A stretch of DNA of 64,000 nucleotides from Thermohalobaculum sp951813525 (lineage in GTDB: Bacteria; Pseudomonadota; Alphaproteobacteria; Rhodobacterales; Rhodobacteraceae): positions 682,001 to 746,000 of the forward strand of contig CATOTJ020000002.1 of NCBI GenBank assembly GCA_951813525.2, in the 5' to 3' direction. Positions 30,966-39,605 of the stretch are shown here, piece after piece. Numbering within the stretch: position 1 is the stretch's first letter; every line of letters begins with the position of its first letter. The translations under genes were made by a program, and so were the position numbers. Under the pieces are notes generated by a model. The model was not told the origin of the DNA. It worked only from the letters and a program-made list of their open reading frames with translations, and ran no database searches.

Positions 30966-32479
30966 GATCGATTTTGTTGAAAAAGCCGGGTTGAAAGAAC
31001 GGTCCAGCACTGATTCAAGATCTCTGTGGTGACGGAGGTTTTCTGCGATGATGGGCGATCGGCAAGTGCTGCAGAACAGCCTGTTCTACGAGTTCAACCT
31101 GGAGATCCACGTGCCCGCGGATCACTTGCTTCGGAGCATTGATCGGTTCGTCGATCTTTCGAGCGTCCGGCGTCGGCTCGAGCCGTTTTATAGCCGGATT
31201 GGTCGCCCATCTATCGATCCCGAACTGATGATCAGGATGTTGATTATCGGCTACACTCACGGCATTCGCTCAGAGCGACGACTTTGCGAAGAGGTGCATC
31301 TGAACCTCGCCTATCGCTGGTTTTGTAGGCTGGATCTGAACGATCCGGTGCCGGACCATTCCACGTTCTCGAAGAACCGGCATGGCCGTTTCCGCGACAG
31401 TGATCTGTTCAGGTTCCTGTTCGAGGATGTTCTTTCTCGATGCATCCGCGAAGGTCTTGTTGGCGGAGAAGCGTTCGGTGTCGACGCATCCCTGATCAAG
31501 GCTGATGCGAACCGGGAAGACGGGATCACGCCGAAAGACTGGTCGCCAGAGCAATTCGCCGGCCGCGCGACGTCCGAATATCTTGCGACACTGGACGATG
31601 CGGCTTTCGGTGCAGCGACACCCGTCGTGCCCAAATACATCTCGCCTGTCGATCCGGCGGCGCGCTGGTCTGCTGCCGATCGCGGCAAGGCGCACTTCAT
31701 CTATTCCACGAACTATCTCGTCGACCTCGACAACGCGATCATCGTGGATGTCGAGCCAACCGCACCGATCCGTCAGGCCGAGAACAAGGCCGCCCGGGAT
31801 ATGATTGAGCGGACCCGGCAGACATTCAACCTCTATCCCGAGCGCCTTGTCGGCGACACGGGATATGGCAATGCGGAGATGCTCGCCTGGCTGGTTGAGG
31901 AACAGGGTATAGAGCCATTCATACCCGTCATCGATAAGTCGAGACGATCAGACGAGATCTTCTCCCGGTCAGATTTTACCTACGACCACGGCGAGGACGC
32001 CTATCGCTGCCCTGCCGGTCACTGGCTCCGTCAGTACCGTCGCCCCTTCAAGATTGCCCGCGATGCAGTAGATGACGACGGCCAGCGCCGTTACCGCGCC
32101 AGCAAACACGACTGCGACGCATGCCCACTCAAGCCGTGTTGCACGCCCAAGGAGCATGCGCGGAAAATCCTGCGATCTGTTCACGAAGGCGCGCGAGACA
32201 TGGCCCGCGACATCGCCAAAACGGACGCATATGTCGATGCAATGCGCGCCAGGAAGAAAGTCGAAATGCTGTTCGCTCACCTCAAACGTATCCTGAAACT
32301 CGACCGTCTCCGGCTCAGAGGACCATCCGGCGCCCGCGACGAATTCCTGATGGCAGCAACAGCGCAAAACCTCAGGAAGCTCGCGAAACTCGTGCCGAAC
32401 CCGGCCTGAGCGGCGCGGCGAGCGTCATCAGCCTAGGCCAGGAGCCTCTCGAAAAACGACTTCTTCAACAAAATCGATC
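30966..32479. mobile_element. IS1182-family insertion sequence
   Basis: A 1,514-bp element. The ends match: GATCGATTTTGTTGAA at 30966-30981 is repeated in reverse complement at 32464-32479, and the similarity continues imperfectly (AAAGCCG against GAAGTCG). It holds one intact transposase. I see no target duplication; the IS1182 family often lacks an obvious one. The outer boundary may be a few bases shorter, starting at TTTTGTTGAA. It closes the low-GC accessory stretch. Confidence 0.85.
31048..32409 (+). CDS. IS1182-family transposase
   Basis: A 453-residue DDE transposase. The N-terminal FYEFNLEIHVPADHLLRSID and GRPSIDPELMIRMLIIGY are typical of the family, followed by FGVDASLIKADANRE (first Asp), ERLVGDTGYGNAEML (second Asp) and the C-terminal RKKVEMLFAHLKRIL (Glu). 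A cysteine cluster lies in HDCDACPLKPCC. GGAGG precedes the ATG pair at 31048/31051. The frame is intact. Confidence 0.95.
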   Translation: MMGDRQVLQNSLFYEFNLEIHVPADHLLRSIDRFVDLSSVRRRLEPFYSRIGRPSIDPELMIRMLIIGYTHGIRSERRLCEEVHLNLAYRWFCRLDLNDPVPDHSTFSKNRHGRFRDSDLFRFLFEDVLSRCIREGLVGGEAFGVDASLIKADANREDGITPKDWSPEQFAGRATSEYLATLDDAAFGAATPVVPKYISPVDPAARWSAADRGKAHFIYSTNYLVDLDNAIIVDVEPTAPIRQAENKAARDMIERTRQTFNLYPERLVGDTGYGNAEMLAWLVEEQGIEPFIPVIDKSRRSDEIFSRSDFTYDHGEDAYRCPAGHWLRQYRRPFKIARDAVDDDGQRRYRASKHDCDACPLKPCCTPKEHARKILRSVHEGARDMARDIAKTDAYVDAMRARKKVEMLFAHLKRILKLDRLRLRGPSGARDEFLMAATAQNLRKLAKLVPNPA

Positions 32480-32551
32480 TAAACCTGACCTTCGCGCCGC
32501 CGGCGCAGCGTCTGCTTCACTCCGCCCCCTAAGCCAAACCCCGCCGCGCGT

Positions 32552-33256
32552 TCACGCCTTCCAAAGACGGTGGAACTGGTGGGTTATCGTTGCGACGCCC
32601 AGGAACGGGATCAGCAGGTTCATGATGGGGATCGTCAGGGCCGCGACCATCAGGCAGCCTGCGAACCAGGTGCGCGCAGAATTTTTGCGGCGCAGCGGAA
32701 CGGCCTTATTCGGGGGCAGGCGCCGGTGCGCGACCAGATCGAAATATTCCCGGCCCAGCAGAAGGCCGTTGACCGCGATCATCAGCAGCAATGCCCCCGG
32801 TCCGGTCAGAAACAGGAAAATCAGATAGGGTATCAGCGCCAGCAAATTGACGGCGATTACCAGTCCGAAGAACCGCAGCGACGTGCCGATGGTTTCGCCC
32901 ATCGAGACCTCGCGCGCGTCCGGCAGGCCCGGATAGTGCCGGTCCTCGACCGCGTCGCAAATCTCCTCCAGGAAAAACCCGACAAAAAGGGCGGCGACGG
33001 GGATCATCAGAAAGGATGAAGCAAAGATCAGCCCGATGATCGTCAATCCCTGCAGCGCAGCGGTCGGCAGAGGCACTTCGCCGATCCACGGCCAATCGCC
33101 CAAACTGGTCGGCAACAACCCGACCAGCCAGACGGCGCCCCAGCCCAAGGCCACCAGCATCAAGATGGTCAGCCCCAGCGCCTTGGCCAGGATCAATAAA
33201 AAGCGCGGATCGCTGAGCTGACCGACCGCTTTGAAGAAATCGCCGATCAACGCCAT
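32552..33256 (-). CDS. EI24/CysZ-family membrane protein
   Basis: A 234-residue protein of the EI24 (DUF540) family. It begins IGDFFKAVGQLSDPRFLLIL, a usual opening, then has about four long hydrophobic segments (LTILMLVALGWGAVWLVGLL, GLTIIGLIFASSFLMIPVAA, FFGLVIAVNLLALIPYLIFL, WFAGCLMVAALTIPIMNLLI). The conserved region YPGLPDAREVSMGETI lies between. The E. coli member CysZ carries sulfate; others have unknown roles. The start at 33256 overlaps the nitroreductase gene's end by ten bases. Confidence 0.85.
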   Translation of the reverse strand: MALIGDFFKAVGQLSDPRFLLILAKALGLTILMLVALGWGAVWLVGLLPTSLGDWPWIGEVPLPTAALQGLTIIGLIFASSFLMIPVAALFVGFFLEEICDAVEDRHYPGLPDAREVSMGETIGTSLRFFGLVIAVNLLALIPYLIFLFLTGPGALLLMIAVNGLLLGREYFDLVAHRRLPPNKAVPLRRKNSARTWFAGCLMVAALTIPIMNLLIPFLGVATITHQFHRLWKA

Positions 33257-33822
33257 TCGGTAATGCTCTGCAGGTCCGGGCGGTCCCGGTCGGTGGGCAC
33301 GACCTGCTCTTCGCCGATATGCAGGAACCCGGCGACAAATTCCTCGGCGCTGCAGCCGAACGCCTCGGACAGAAACGCTTTGTGCTGCGCCAATGGCCCG
33401 GTCAGCCAGTTGGCGCCCCATCCGGCGGCCAGTGCGGCGTTCAGCAAGGCCAGGCAAACGGCGCCTGCCGACAGATCCTGCTCCCAACGCGGGATCTTTT
33501 CCGACGCTTTCGGCGAGGCGATGACCGTGATGATCACGCCGCCCTGGGCCAAGGCACCGACCGCCTTTTCGATTTTCTCGGGCGCCAGGTCCGTTGCCTG
33601 CAAGTGGGTCTGCGCTGCTCTGCCCACACGCGCGCGTTCGCCGGGCGAGGTCAGAACAACAAAGCGCCAGGGCACCAGTTTGCCATGATCCGGCGTGCGC
33701 GCCGCGGCGGTCAATATCGTCTCGATCTCGGTCCGGGACGGCGCCTTGCTGCCCAGCGTTTTCGCGGGCCGCGATCTGCGCGTCAGCAGAAAGTCCAGCA
33801 CATCCGGTCTTGGGTCGGGCAA
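33247..33822 (-). CDS. nitroreductase-family flavoprotein (YdjA-like)
   Basis: A 191-residue FMN enzyme of the short YdjA-type nitroreductases. RRSRPAKTLGSKAPSRTEIE gives the N-terminal FMN-binding arginines, AARTPDHGKLVPWRFVVL is the signature loop, and AGWGANWLTGP follows later. No in-frame ATG is well placed; TTG at 33822 has GAGGAGG seven bases upstream and fits the usual family start, so a TTG start is proposed. It overlaps the EI24 gene by ten bases, so the two are co-transcribed. Confidence 0.85.
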   Translation of the reverse strand: MPDPRPDVLDFLLTRRSRPAKTLGSKAPSRTEIETILTAAARTPDHGKLVPWRFVVLTSPGERARVGRAAQTHLQATDLAPEKIEKAVGALAQGGVIITVIASPKASEKIPRWEQDLSAGAVCLALLNAALAAGWGANWLTGPLAQHKAFLSEAFGCSAEEFVAGFLHIGEEQVVPTDRDRPDLQSITEWR

Positions 33823-34124
33823 GTCGCGTCCTCCTCTTTTGCAGCTATCTATGGCCCGGCGCATCGCCGGGCAAGGGCTGTAGCGCCCCCCGGGGGCCGC
33901 GGATCAACGCAACTTTAATCTGCCCGCGCTAGGGTCGGCAGAATTGCTGCCAGAGACTGTTCGCCCCGTCGGGCGGTGGCTGGCGGCGCACTGCAGAAGC
34001 AACAGGCATCAGCGATGAACAGGCGCGACAAGCTGCAGGCGATGGCCTGCGAACCCCCGGCCCTCTCCGGTGCAGGCACAATCGACGCTCTGCGCCCGGC
34101 GGCACAACTGCGCAGGGGGCAGGT
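33823..34124. other. 302-base gap upstream of the receiver-domain gene
   Basis: It contains a 37-codon frame (ATG 34015, stop 34126-34128) that overlaps the receiver gene start as ATGA and could be a leader or a small protein, but it shows no recognisable features. The frame is open from 33919. Nothing else stands out apart from GC-rich hairpins near 33885-33900. Confidence 0.4.
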
Positions 34125-34526
34125 ATGATCAACAACATGCTTTTGATCGATGATGACGAAGTCGATCAGCTTTCCTACCGGCGCACCCTTGCCCGTTCGG
34201 CACTGATCGGCGGGTATCTCGGTTTTCGCTGCCCGGGGCGCGCGCTCGATCATTTGCGCGATCCCAATACGCCGAACCCCGACGTGATCCTGTTGGACGT
34301 CAACATGCCGCGCATGAGCGGGTTGGAGTTCCTCGATACCGCGACATTGGAACTCGGACCTGAATTTGTCGGGGCGATCTACATCATGCTGACATTGCCG
34401 CTGGATACCGAACTGCACGACCGGATTGCGGCCTTTGACACGGTCAAGGCGTTCCTGCCAAAGCCACTGACGCCGGATCATCTGCAGGAAATCGCCTCTG
34501 CGGCGCTGCCCCACCGCGCCGCATAA
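34125..34526 (+). CDS. stand-alone response-regulator receiver domain protein
   Basis: A 133-residue single CheY-like domain without an output domain. The acidic pocket is LLIDDDEVDQLSYRR, the phosphoacceptor Asp is in DVILLDVNMPRMSGLEF, and AFLPKPLTPDHLQEI holds the conserved lysine. It matches the group of receiver proteins that act as phospho-relay intermediates or protein partners. No histidine kinase is adjacent. It could be cotranslated with the short frame ahead of it. Confidence 0.88.
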   Translation: MINNMLLIDDDEVDQLSYRRTLARSALIGGYLGFRCPGRALDHLRDPNTPNPDVILLDVNMPRMSGLEFLDTATLELGPEFVGAIYIMLTLPLDTELHDRIAAFDTVKAFLPKPLTPDHLQEIASAALPHRAA

Positions 34527-34582
34527 GACACTCCGGAAGGGCGGGCCTGCCGGACCTGCGCCCGAAATCTGCGAAACCGGCT

Positions 34583-35296
34583 TCAGCCCGTCTTGACCAG
34601 AACCGGCCGTGTCAACGCGCTCAGCGACTGCTTCTGTTGCCCCTGCGCATCGAAGTTTTCCGGCGCGAGCCAGGTTTCCATCGCGCCGCGGATCGCTGGC
34701 CATTCGGCATCGATCGCAGCATACCAGGCGGTATCGCGGTTCGCGCCCTTCACGATCTGCGCCTGGCGGAACACACCTTCATAGCTCAGACCCAGCCGCT
34801 GCGCCGCACTGCGCGACGGCCCGTTCTCGGCGTTGCACTTCCATTCATAGCGCCGATACCCGGCCTCGAACGGCCAGCGCATCATCAGATACATCGCCTC
34901 GGTTGATGCCCGGGTGCGCTGCAGCAGGGGCGAGTAGGTGATGAACCCGACCTCGATCGAACCGGCATCAGGGGCGATGCGCAGCCAGGACGCCGTGCCC
35001 ACCGGCCCGTCATCGGTTATGATCGTGAAGTGAAGCGGATCGGCGGACGCCGCCGCGCCCCAGACCCAATTGCGATACCCGTCCAGATCCGCAAACGGTC
35101 CGACCGGCATATAGGTCCACATGCGCCCGTCAGCATCGTGGCTGTGCGCTTTGTAAAGCGCATCCGCATGCTCCAGCGCCAGCGGCTCGAGACGGCAATA
35201 CTGGCCTTGCAGGACACTGCGCGTCGGCGCGGGCGGCGGTGTCCATCCGGGCAGGGGCGCGCCGATAGGATCGCCAAGCGGGGTTTGGTGGGCCAT
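34583..35296 (-). CDS. GNAT-family N-acetyltransferase (RimJ/RimL-like)
   Basis: A 237-residue acetyltransferase. After an N-terminal extension (TPLGDPIGAPLPGWTPP), the GNAT core runs from YCRLEPLALEHADALY through IEVGFITYSPLLQRTRASTE (acetyl-CoA-binding region) and YEWKCNAENGPSRSAAQRLG (the usual N-x-x-S block). This pattern is shared with the YdaF/RimJ subgroup that acetylates proteins or small amines. The ATG at 35296 has GGAG six bases upstream. The substrate is unknown. Confidence 0.87.
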   Translation of the reverse strand: MAHQTPLGDPIGAPLPGWTPPPAPTRSVLQGQYCRLEPLALEHADALYKAHSHDADGRMWTYMPVGPFADLDGYRNWVWGAAASADPLHFTIITDDGPVGTASWLRIAPDAGSIEVGFITYSPLLQRTRASTEAMYLMMRWPFEAGYRRYEWKCNAENGPSRSAAQRLGLSYEGVFRQAQIVKGANRDTAWYAAIDAEWPAIRGAMETWLAPENFDAQGQQKQSLSALTRPVLVKTG

Positions 35297-35357
35297 CTCA
35301 TTCTCCGGACAGGTGGGGTGGTCAAACCGGCCCAATCGGCCGATCCAAAAAACGGGT

Positions 35358-36509
35358 TCAGCCCAGCATGCCCGGATCGCGGCCCATTTCCAGCCCTGGA
35401 AACACAGTTCCCTCCAGATTGGACCGGCCTACGCCAAATTGACCGGCCAACAGCCATGCCGCCCAGCGCCGGACATCGTCGGTGGCCATCAGGTCGCGGT
35501 CTTCATAGAGATCGCCTTCGCCCAGCCCGGGCCAGCGCCCCTGGACCTGGCCGCCGCGCATCGCGCCGCCAGACAGGATGGCGACGCCCCCGGTGCCGTG
35601 ATCCGTCCCGCGCGATCCGTTTTCGCGCGCCGTCCGGCCAAACTCGGTCACCGCGATCACGGCGGTATTCCGCCAGACCGGACCAAGCTGGTCGCGCAGT
35701 GTGATCAGGGCGTCGGTCAGCATACGGGCTGGGCCGTTGATCCGCTTGGCCTGTCCGCGATGGGTATCCCAACCGCCAAGGCTGAAGGCTGCAATGCGCG
35801 CCTGATCCTTAAGCCGCCCTGCCGCAAAGCGCGCCAATGTCTTGCCGGTTTCACGCTTGGCCTTCCGCCCCTCGCCATCGGCGAACATCTCGGCGCCCGT
35901 CAGAGCCTCGGCAAACAGCCGGTCATTGGAATAAAGCTTGTTCAGCAGCCCCCGGCCATTATCGCCCAGGGCCAGTTTCGTGCGGGGCGACCAGGCGGAA
36001 ACATCCGCCTCACCGTCCAGGATCAGCATCCGCTGCTGACCGACGGCCAGCGCGGTTTCCGCCCGCGCGCCGGGGATCAACGCCAAAGCCCGGTTTAACC
36101 AGCCGCCGCGGCCTGCACTCAATTGTCCGGTCGGGCCGCCGCTGCCCGTCTCCAACAGATCCTGACCGTCGAAATGGCTGCGTTTGCCGCGATAGGGCGT
36201 CGAAACGGCGGTCGCAAACCCCAATTCGCCAGCCCGCCATAACGGCATCAACCCGGCAAATTGGTCGGCCAGTCCATAGAACCCGTCCAGATCGGTCAAC
36301 CCGGCGCCCGGCCGCGCCGCCAGTGTTGGACGCAGCCCGGCAAAATCACGGTCGCCATAGGGCTGGACCATCCCCATCCCGTCCAGCGCGCCGCGCAAGA
36401 CGATCACAACAAGGCGCCGATCGCCCGGCGCCGCCGCGACGACGACCGGGGTGATCAGCGGCCATGCCGCCGCCGAGCAGGCCGTGCCCAGAAAGGTTCT
36501 GCGATCCAT
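35358..36509 (-). CDS. DUF1501 protein with Tat signal
   Basis: A 383-residue exported protein. It starts MDRRTFLGTACSAAAWPLI, a twin-arginine signal. Then come VVIVLRGALDGMGMVQPYGD, STPYRGKRSHFDGQDLLETG, LGGWDTHRGQAKR and VTEFGRTARENGSRGTDHG, the blocks that define DUF1501, an alkaline-phosphatase-superfamily relative. It follows a DUF1800 gene by ten bases. DUF1501/DUF1800 pairs are common in bacteria, but their function is not known to me; a role in periplasmic or surface polymer handling is often guessed. Confidence 0.9.
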   Translation of the reverse strand: MDRRTFLGTACSAAAWPLITPVVVAAAPGDRRLVVIVLRGALDGMGMVQPYGDRDFAGLRPTLAARPGAGLTDLDGFYGLADQFAGLMPLWRAGELGFATAVSTPYRGKRSHFDGQDLLETGSGGPTGQLSAGRGGWLNRALALIPGARAETALAVGQQRMLILDGEADVSAWSPRTKLALGDNGRGLLNKLYSNDRLFAEALTGAEMFADGEGRKAKRETGKTLARFAAGRLKDQARIAAFSLGGWDTHRGQAKRINGPARMLTDALITLRDQLGPVWRNTAVIAVTEFGRTARENGSRGTDHGTGGVAILSGGAMRGGQVQGRWPGLGEGDLYEDRDLMATDDVRRWAAWLLAGQFGVGRSNLEGTVFPGLEMGRDPGMLG

Positions 36510-36519
36510 CCTGCCGCTC

Positions 36520-37863
36520 CTATCGTCTGTTGAATTCAGGGCTGGCCAGCACCAGGGCAAAGCCCTCCCACCGCTCCGGCGCGGCGTTGACAACCCATTT
36601 TGTGTTTTCGGTCAAAAGATCGCGCAGCGCGATCTTGGCAAAATCCCGCGGGTCCAAATCGCCGCTCCGGCCCAGTTGTTTGCCCGCCGCGCTGGCATAT
36701 TCCAACCGTGCCGCCAGACCTTGGGGCGTGATCCATGCCTCGGCCTCTTCGGCCCAGCCATCCGGTCCCGGCGCCTGGAATGGCGGCTGGTTCATTGTGC
36801 GCAGCGACCGGAACAACAGGCGCCCGCGCTTCATCTGCGCCTTACCCGCATTTGCCGGGCGCACGCCGGACGCGCGCAGTGTCGACAGTACCAGATCCTG
36901 CGGGCGTTTTACCTTGCCGCCCGTCGCTGCCCAAGCCGCCGGATGTTCCAGCAAGGCCTCATAGACCGGCATCAGGGCTCCGCCGCCGCGCGTCCAGGCC
37001 GCCTCGATATGCCAAACCAGATCGGGATCGGGCTCGTCCGCGACGAAATGCGCGGCCAGCTTGGTCGCCAGATGCCGCGCCGTCGCCGGGTGCCGGGTCA
37101 GGTCCTCCAGCAACTCATCAACATCGCTGGCCCGGGCCGGGTCGCCGCCATAACGCCGTCCCAGAACCGTCTCGGTCCCGGGCTCCGCGCGCCGCGGCAC
37201 AAAGCGAAACGTGCCCTTGGCCGGTCGGAACGCGAACCCTGTCAACAGTTCGGCGAATTCACGGACATCCGTCTGACTGTATCCGGCGCCGACACCCAGC
37301 GTGTGCAATTCTAAAACCTCGCGCGCCAGGTTTTCGTTCAATCCCCGCCCGCGCTTGCGCCCGATGGGCGAATTCGGACCGATACTGGCCACCTGATCCA
37401 GATATCGCAGCATGGCCGGTGCCCGCACCACGGCCTTCAGCATATCGGCAAAGTGACCGCCCAGATACGGGCGCAGGGTTTCGTCTTCGTATCCCGCATA
37501 ATAATGGAATTGAGAGATGTTTTTGAAACCGACCGTGAAATGATCCAGCCAGAACGCCGCCAGCCGCCCGCGAAACCCGTGCGGTGATAGGGCCCGGCGC
37601 TCATATCTTGCAGCAATGTCGCGAAACGCGCCCAAACGCAGTTCCCGGCGCAGGGCCTTGCGCCGCTCCTGATCGCCGCGCGCATCGCGAAACGCCTGGG
37701 CCTTCGCCCGGCGCACCGCCTTGTCGTCGACCATCATCGGCGGATCGGCGCGCAGGGCCAATCGCGCTTGATCCAACAATGCACCGCCATCTTGCGGCGC
37801 GGGTTGCTTGGGATGAAACCCGTATCCGAAACGGACGGCAGCAATTGTGCTCTGGCGGGCCAT
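36520..37863 (-). CDS. DUF1800 protein
   Basis: A 447-residue protein with the DUF1800 pattern: AAVRFGYGFHPKQ near the start, LAAFWLDHFTVGFKN, GLNENLAREVLELHTLGV and VYEALLEHPAAWA towards the end. The family is always paired with DUF1501, as here. ATG 37863 is preferred over one six codons upstream by the GGAGA spacing. No signal peptide is obvious, unlike its partner. It is probably transcribed together with it from a promoter in 37864-38053. Confidence 0.9.
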   Translation of the reverse strand: MARQSTIAAVRFGYGFHPKQPAPQDGGALLDQARLALRADPPMMVDDKAVRRAKAQAFRDARGDQERRKALRRELRLGAFRDIAARYERRALSPHGFRGRLAAFWLDHFTVGFKNISQFHYYAGYEDETLRPYLGGHFADMLKAVVRAPAMLRYLDQVASIGPNSPIGRKRGRGLNENLAREVLELHTLGVGAGYSQTDVREFAELLTGFAFRPAKGTFRFVPRRAEPGTETVLGRRYGGDPARASDVDELLEDLTRHPATARHLATKLAAHFVADEPDPDLVWHIEAAWTRGGGALMPVYEALLEHPAAWAATGGKVKRPQDLVLSTLRASGVRPANAGKAQMKRGRLLFRSLRTMNQPPFQAPGPDGWAEEAEAWITPQGLAARLEYASAAGKQLGRSGDLDPRDFAKIALRDLLTENTKWVVNAAPERWEGFALVLASPEFNRR

Positions 37864-38053
37864 CTCGAATTCTCCGGCCAATAGGAACCTGAACCTGAAA
37901 CGGGGCAGGGCGGTCTGCCCGTCGCCCGGAAGAATACCCCAAACCAGGGCCGCGCTGAACGATTATCCCCCAAGGATAGATGCGCGGCCCTGCGATTGGC
38001 TTAATTCCGATTGGCCGCCGGGCTGAAGCTTAACAAAAAGGCCGCGGCACCTC

Positions 38054-39304
38054 TCATGCAGGTTTGCGCGTCCCGACTGCCACCGGGCGGAACCGCAACA
38101 CCACGCCCAAAAGGTTGTACCAGAACTGACCGCCCATCATGCTGCCCAGCCCGATCAACACCCAACTCAGCAACGCGCTGAGGCTCAGGCTGCGCCAGGC
38201 GCAGGCAAGCCAGGTTTCACCCACCCCGCACGCCCTTCCAAATCCCGGACCGCCTGTTCCCGGCAACGCGGTAATGACAGCATTGGACCTGCGCACTTCG
38301 CGGATCACCGCGTCAGCGGCCGCGTCACCGGTCGCGGCGTCTTCCGGCCTCGGCCGGCCGGCCGGAAGCCCGGCAGACAGGCGCTCTTCGGCCTGAAGGA
38401 CCAATTCGCGGCGCAGCCCCTCGTCGGACAGAACCCGCTGGCCCAGCGTCGACAGATCGATATTGACCGCCCCCGCCAATCCAACGCCCAACACGAACAA
38501 AACCACACGCGCGCGCCGCGCGTACCAACCGGACACCCGGTCCATGGATCGCTCGAACCAGGCGCCCAGACCCTCCAGAACGCGCTGAAGCCCGTCTTCT
38601 GCCTCGCGCAGCAGCCGATCGACCTCCTCGCGCGCCTCGGCCCCGGCCTCTTCGATCTGGTCCAGCCGGGTTCCGATCTCGCGTGCCACCGACAGCTTCC
38701 GCACGCTTGCGCGCACCTGCTCGGTCATGGCCGGATCCAGCGGGATGGCCGCCAGCACGCCATCGGTGGCGCGCAGGACACGGTCTGCTTCGGCGCTCAG
38801 ATCCTCTGCCAGCTGGCGCAGGGCCGCCCCGGCCGCGCCCACATTCTCCGCCGTCAGGCCATCACCAGGCCGCACGGCCGACAAATCGATCCGCCGCACC
38901 AGCGTATCGACCAGAGCGCGGGCAAAACTTTCAGGCGGGATCGCTGAAGGCAGCCGCCCCAACCCCGCAACGGCCCGTTCGATGTCGCTGCGATACTGAT
39001 GCATCAGCCGGTCCCAGATCCGGCCGATCAGACTGCGTGGCCCGTGCAGCACCCGGATCGCAGGGTCGCTCAACACGTCCAATGTCAGTTCCGCCGTCTT
39101 TATCCGTGCACGGCTCAGGAAGGGCAGGTTGACCAGATCGGCCCCCTTTGCGCCTTCCAACAGCCGGAACAGCCCCCGCCTCAACACCCGTCCCCGCCAA
39201 TTCAACACACCGGCCAAAGCTTCCTTCAATGCACTTGCGACCAGACTGAATGTCAGGATCACGAAAATCACGCCGATCGCGGCGTCCAGTAGTTGCGTTC
39301 CCAT
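38054..39304 (-). CDS. membrane protein with long helical central domain
   Basis: A 416-residue protein. One membrane helix is near the N-terminus (AAIGVIFVILTFSLVASALK), one near residue 265 (VVLFVLGVGLAGAVNIDL) and one or two at the C-terminus (SLSALLSWVLIGLGSMMGGQ). Residues 100-255 are charged and helix-forming, probably coiled coil (TRLDQIEEAGAEAREEVDRL). I do not recognise the family, but similar proteins with this layout occur widely in bacteria near effector or surveillance genes; no such gene is next to this one. Confidence 0.65.
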   Translation of the reverse strand: MGTQLLDAAIGVIFVILTFSLVASALKEALAGVLNWRGRVLRRGLFRLLEGAKGADLVNLPFLSRARIKTAELTLDVLSDPAIRVLHGPRSLIGRIWDRLMHQYRSDIERAVAGLGRLPSAIPPESFARALVDTLVRRIDLSAVRPGDGLTAENVGAAGAALRQLAEDLSAEADRVLRATDGVLAAIPLDPAMTEQVRASVRKLSVAREIGTRLDQIEEAGAEAREEVDRLLREAEDGLQRVLEGLGAWFERSMDRVSGWYARRARVVLFVLGVGLAGAVNIDLSTLGQRVLSDEGLRRELVLQAEERLSAGLPAGRPRPEDAATGDAAADAVIREVRRSNAVITALPGTGGPGFGRACGVGETWLACAWRSLSLSALLSWVLIGLGSMMGGQFWYNLLGVVLRFRPVAVGTRKPA

Positions 39305-39605
39305 TGGGGTTCTCCCGCTTCTCACGAAACGAGTTATCGGCGCATTTGGTTAAAATACCGCGAATTCGCGAAGCGCGCGCTCGTTAGAAATTTCGCGCAA
39401 CACATTGACAACATTATTGAATCTGGCGGCGTGCCCGCGCTTCCGGCAAGATACACGCAAGGTTCGCCGAGATATCTTTTGCGAATGTTCCATCGCCGAA
39501 AATCGAAGAAGTGCCGGGCCGTCAAAAGCGAGGTTCAAACAATAAATGGCGAGGTGCCGAACGCCCTGTTTCAGCTCTCGCCAAGCAATCGTATCAGCCG
39601 AACTT
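39305..39605. other. 301-base intergenic region
   Basis: The right part is the 3' flank of aspS and the left part is the promoter region of the membrane protein gene at 39304. The middle is relatively AT-rich (TTAGAAATTTCGCGCAACAC, AACATTATTGAATC) and could hold promoters. No gene is supported. Confidence 0.5.

Noticed and set aside
20110..32479. Composite transposon formed by the two insertion elements.
   Set aside because: They belong to different families (IS1595 and IS1182), have unrelated ends, and each has its own boundaries.
30955..32490. Target duplication around the IS1182 element.
   Set aside because: The flanking bases do not match on the two sides; only the inverted repeats are supported.
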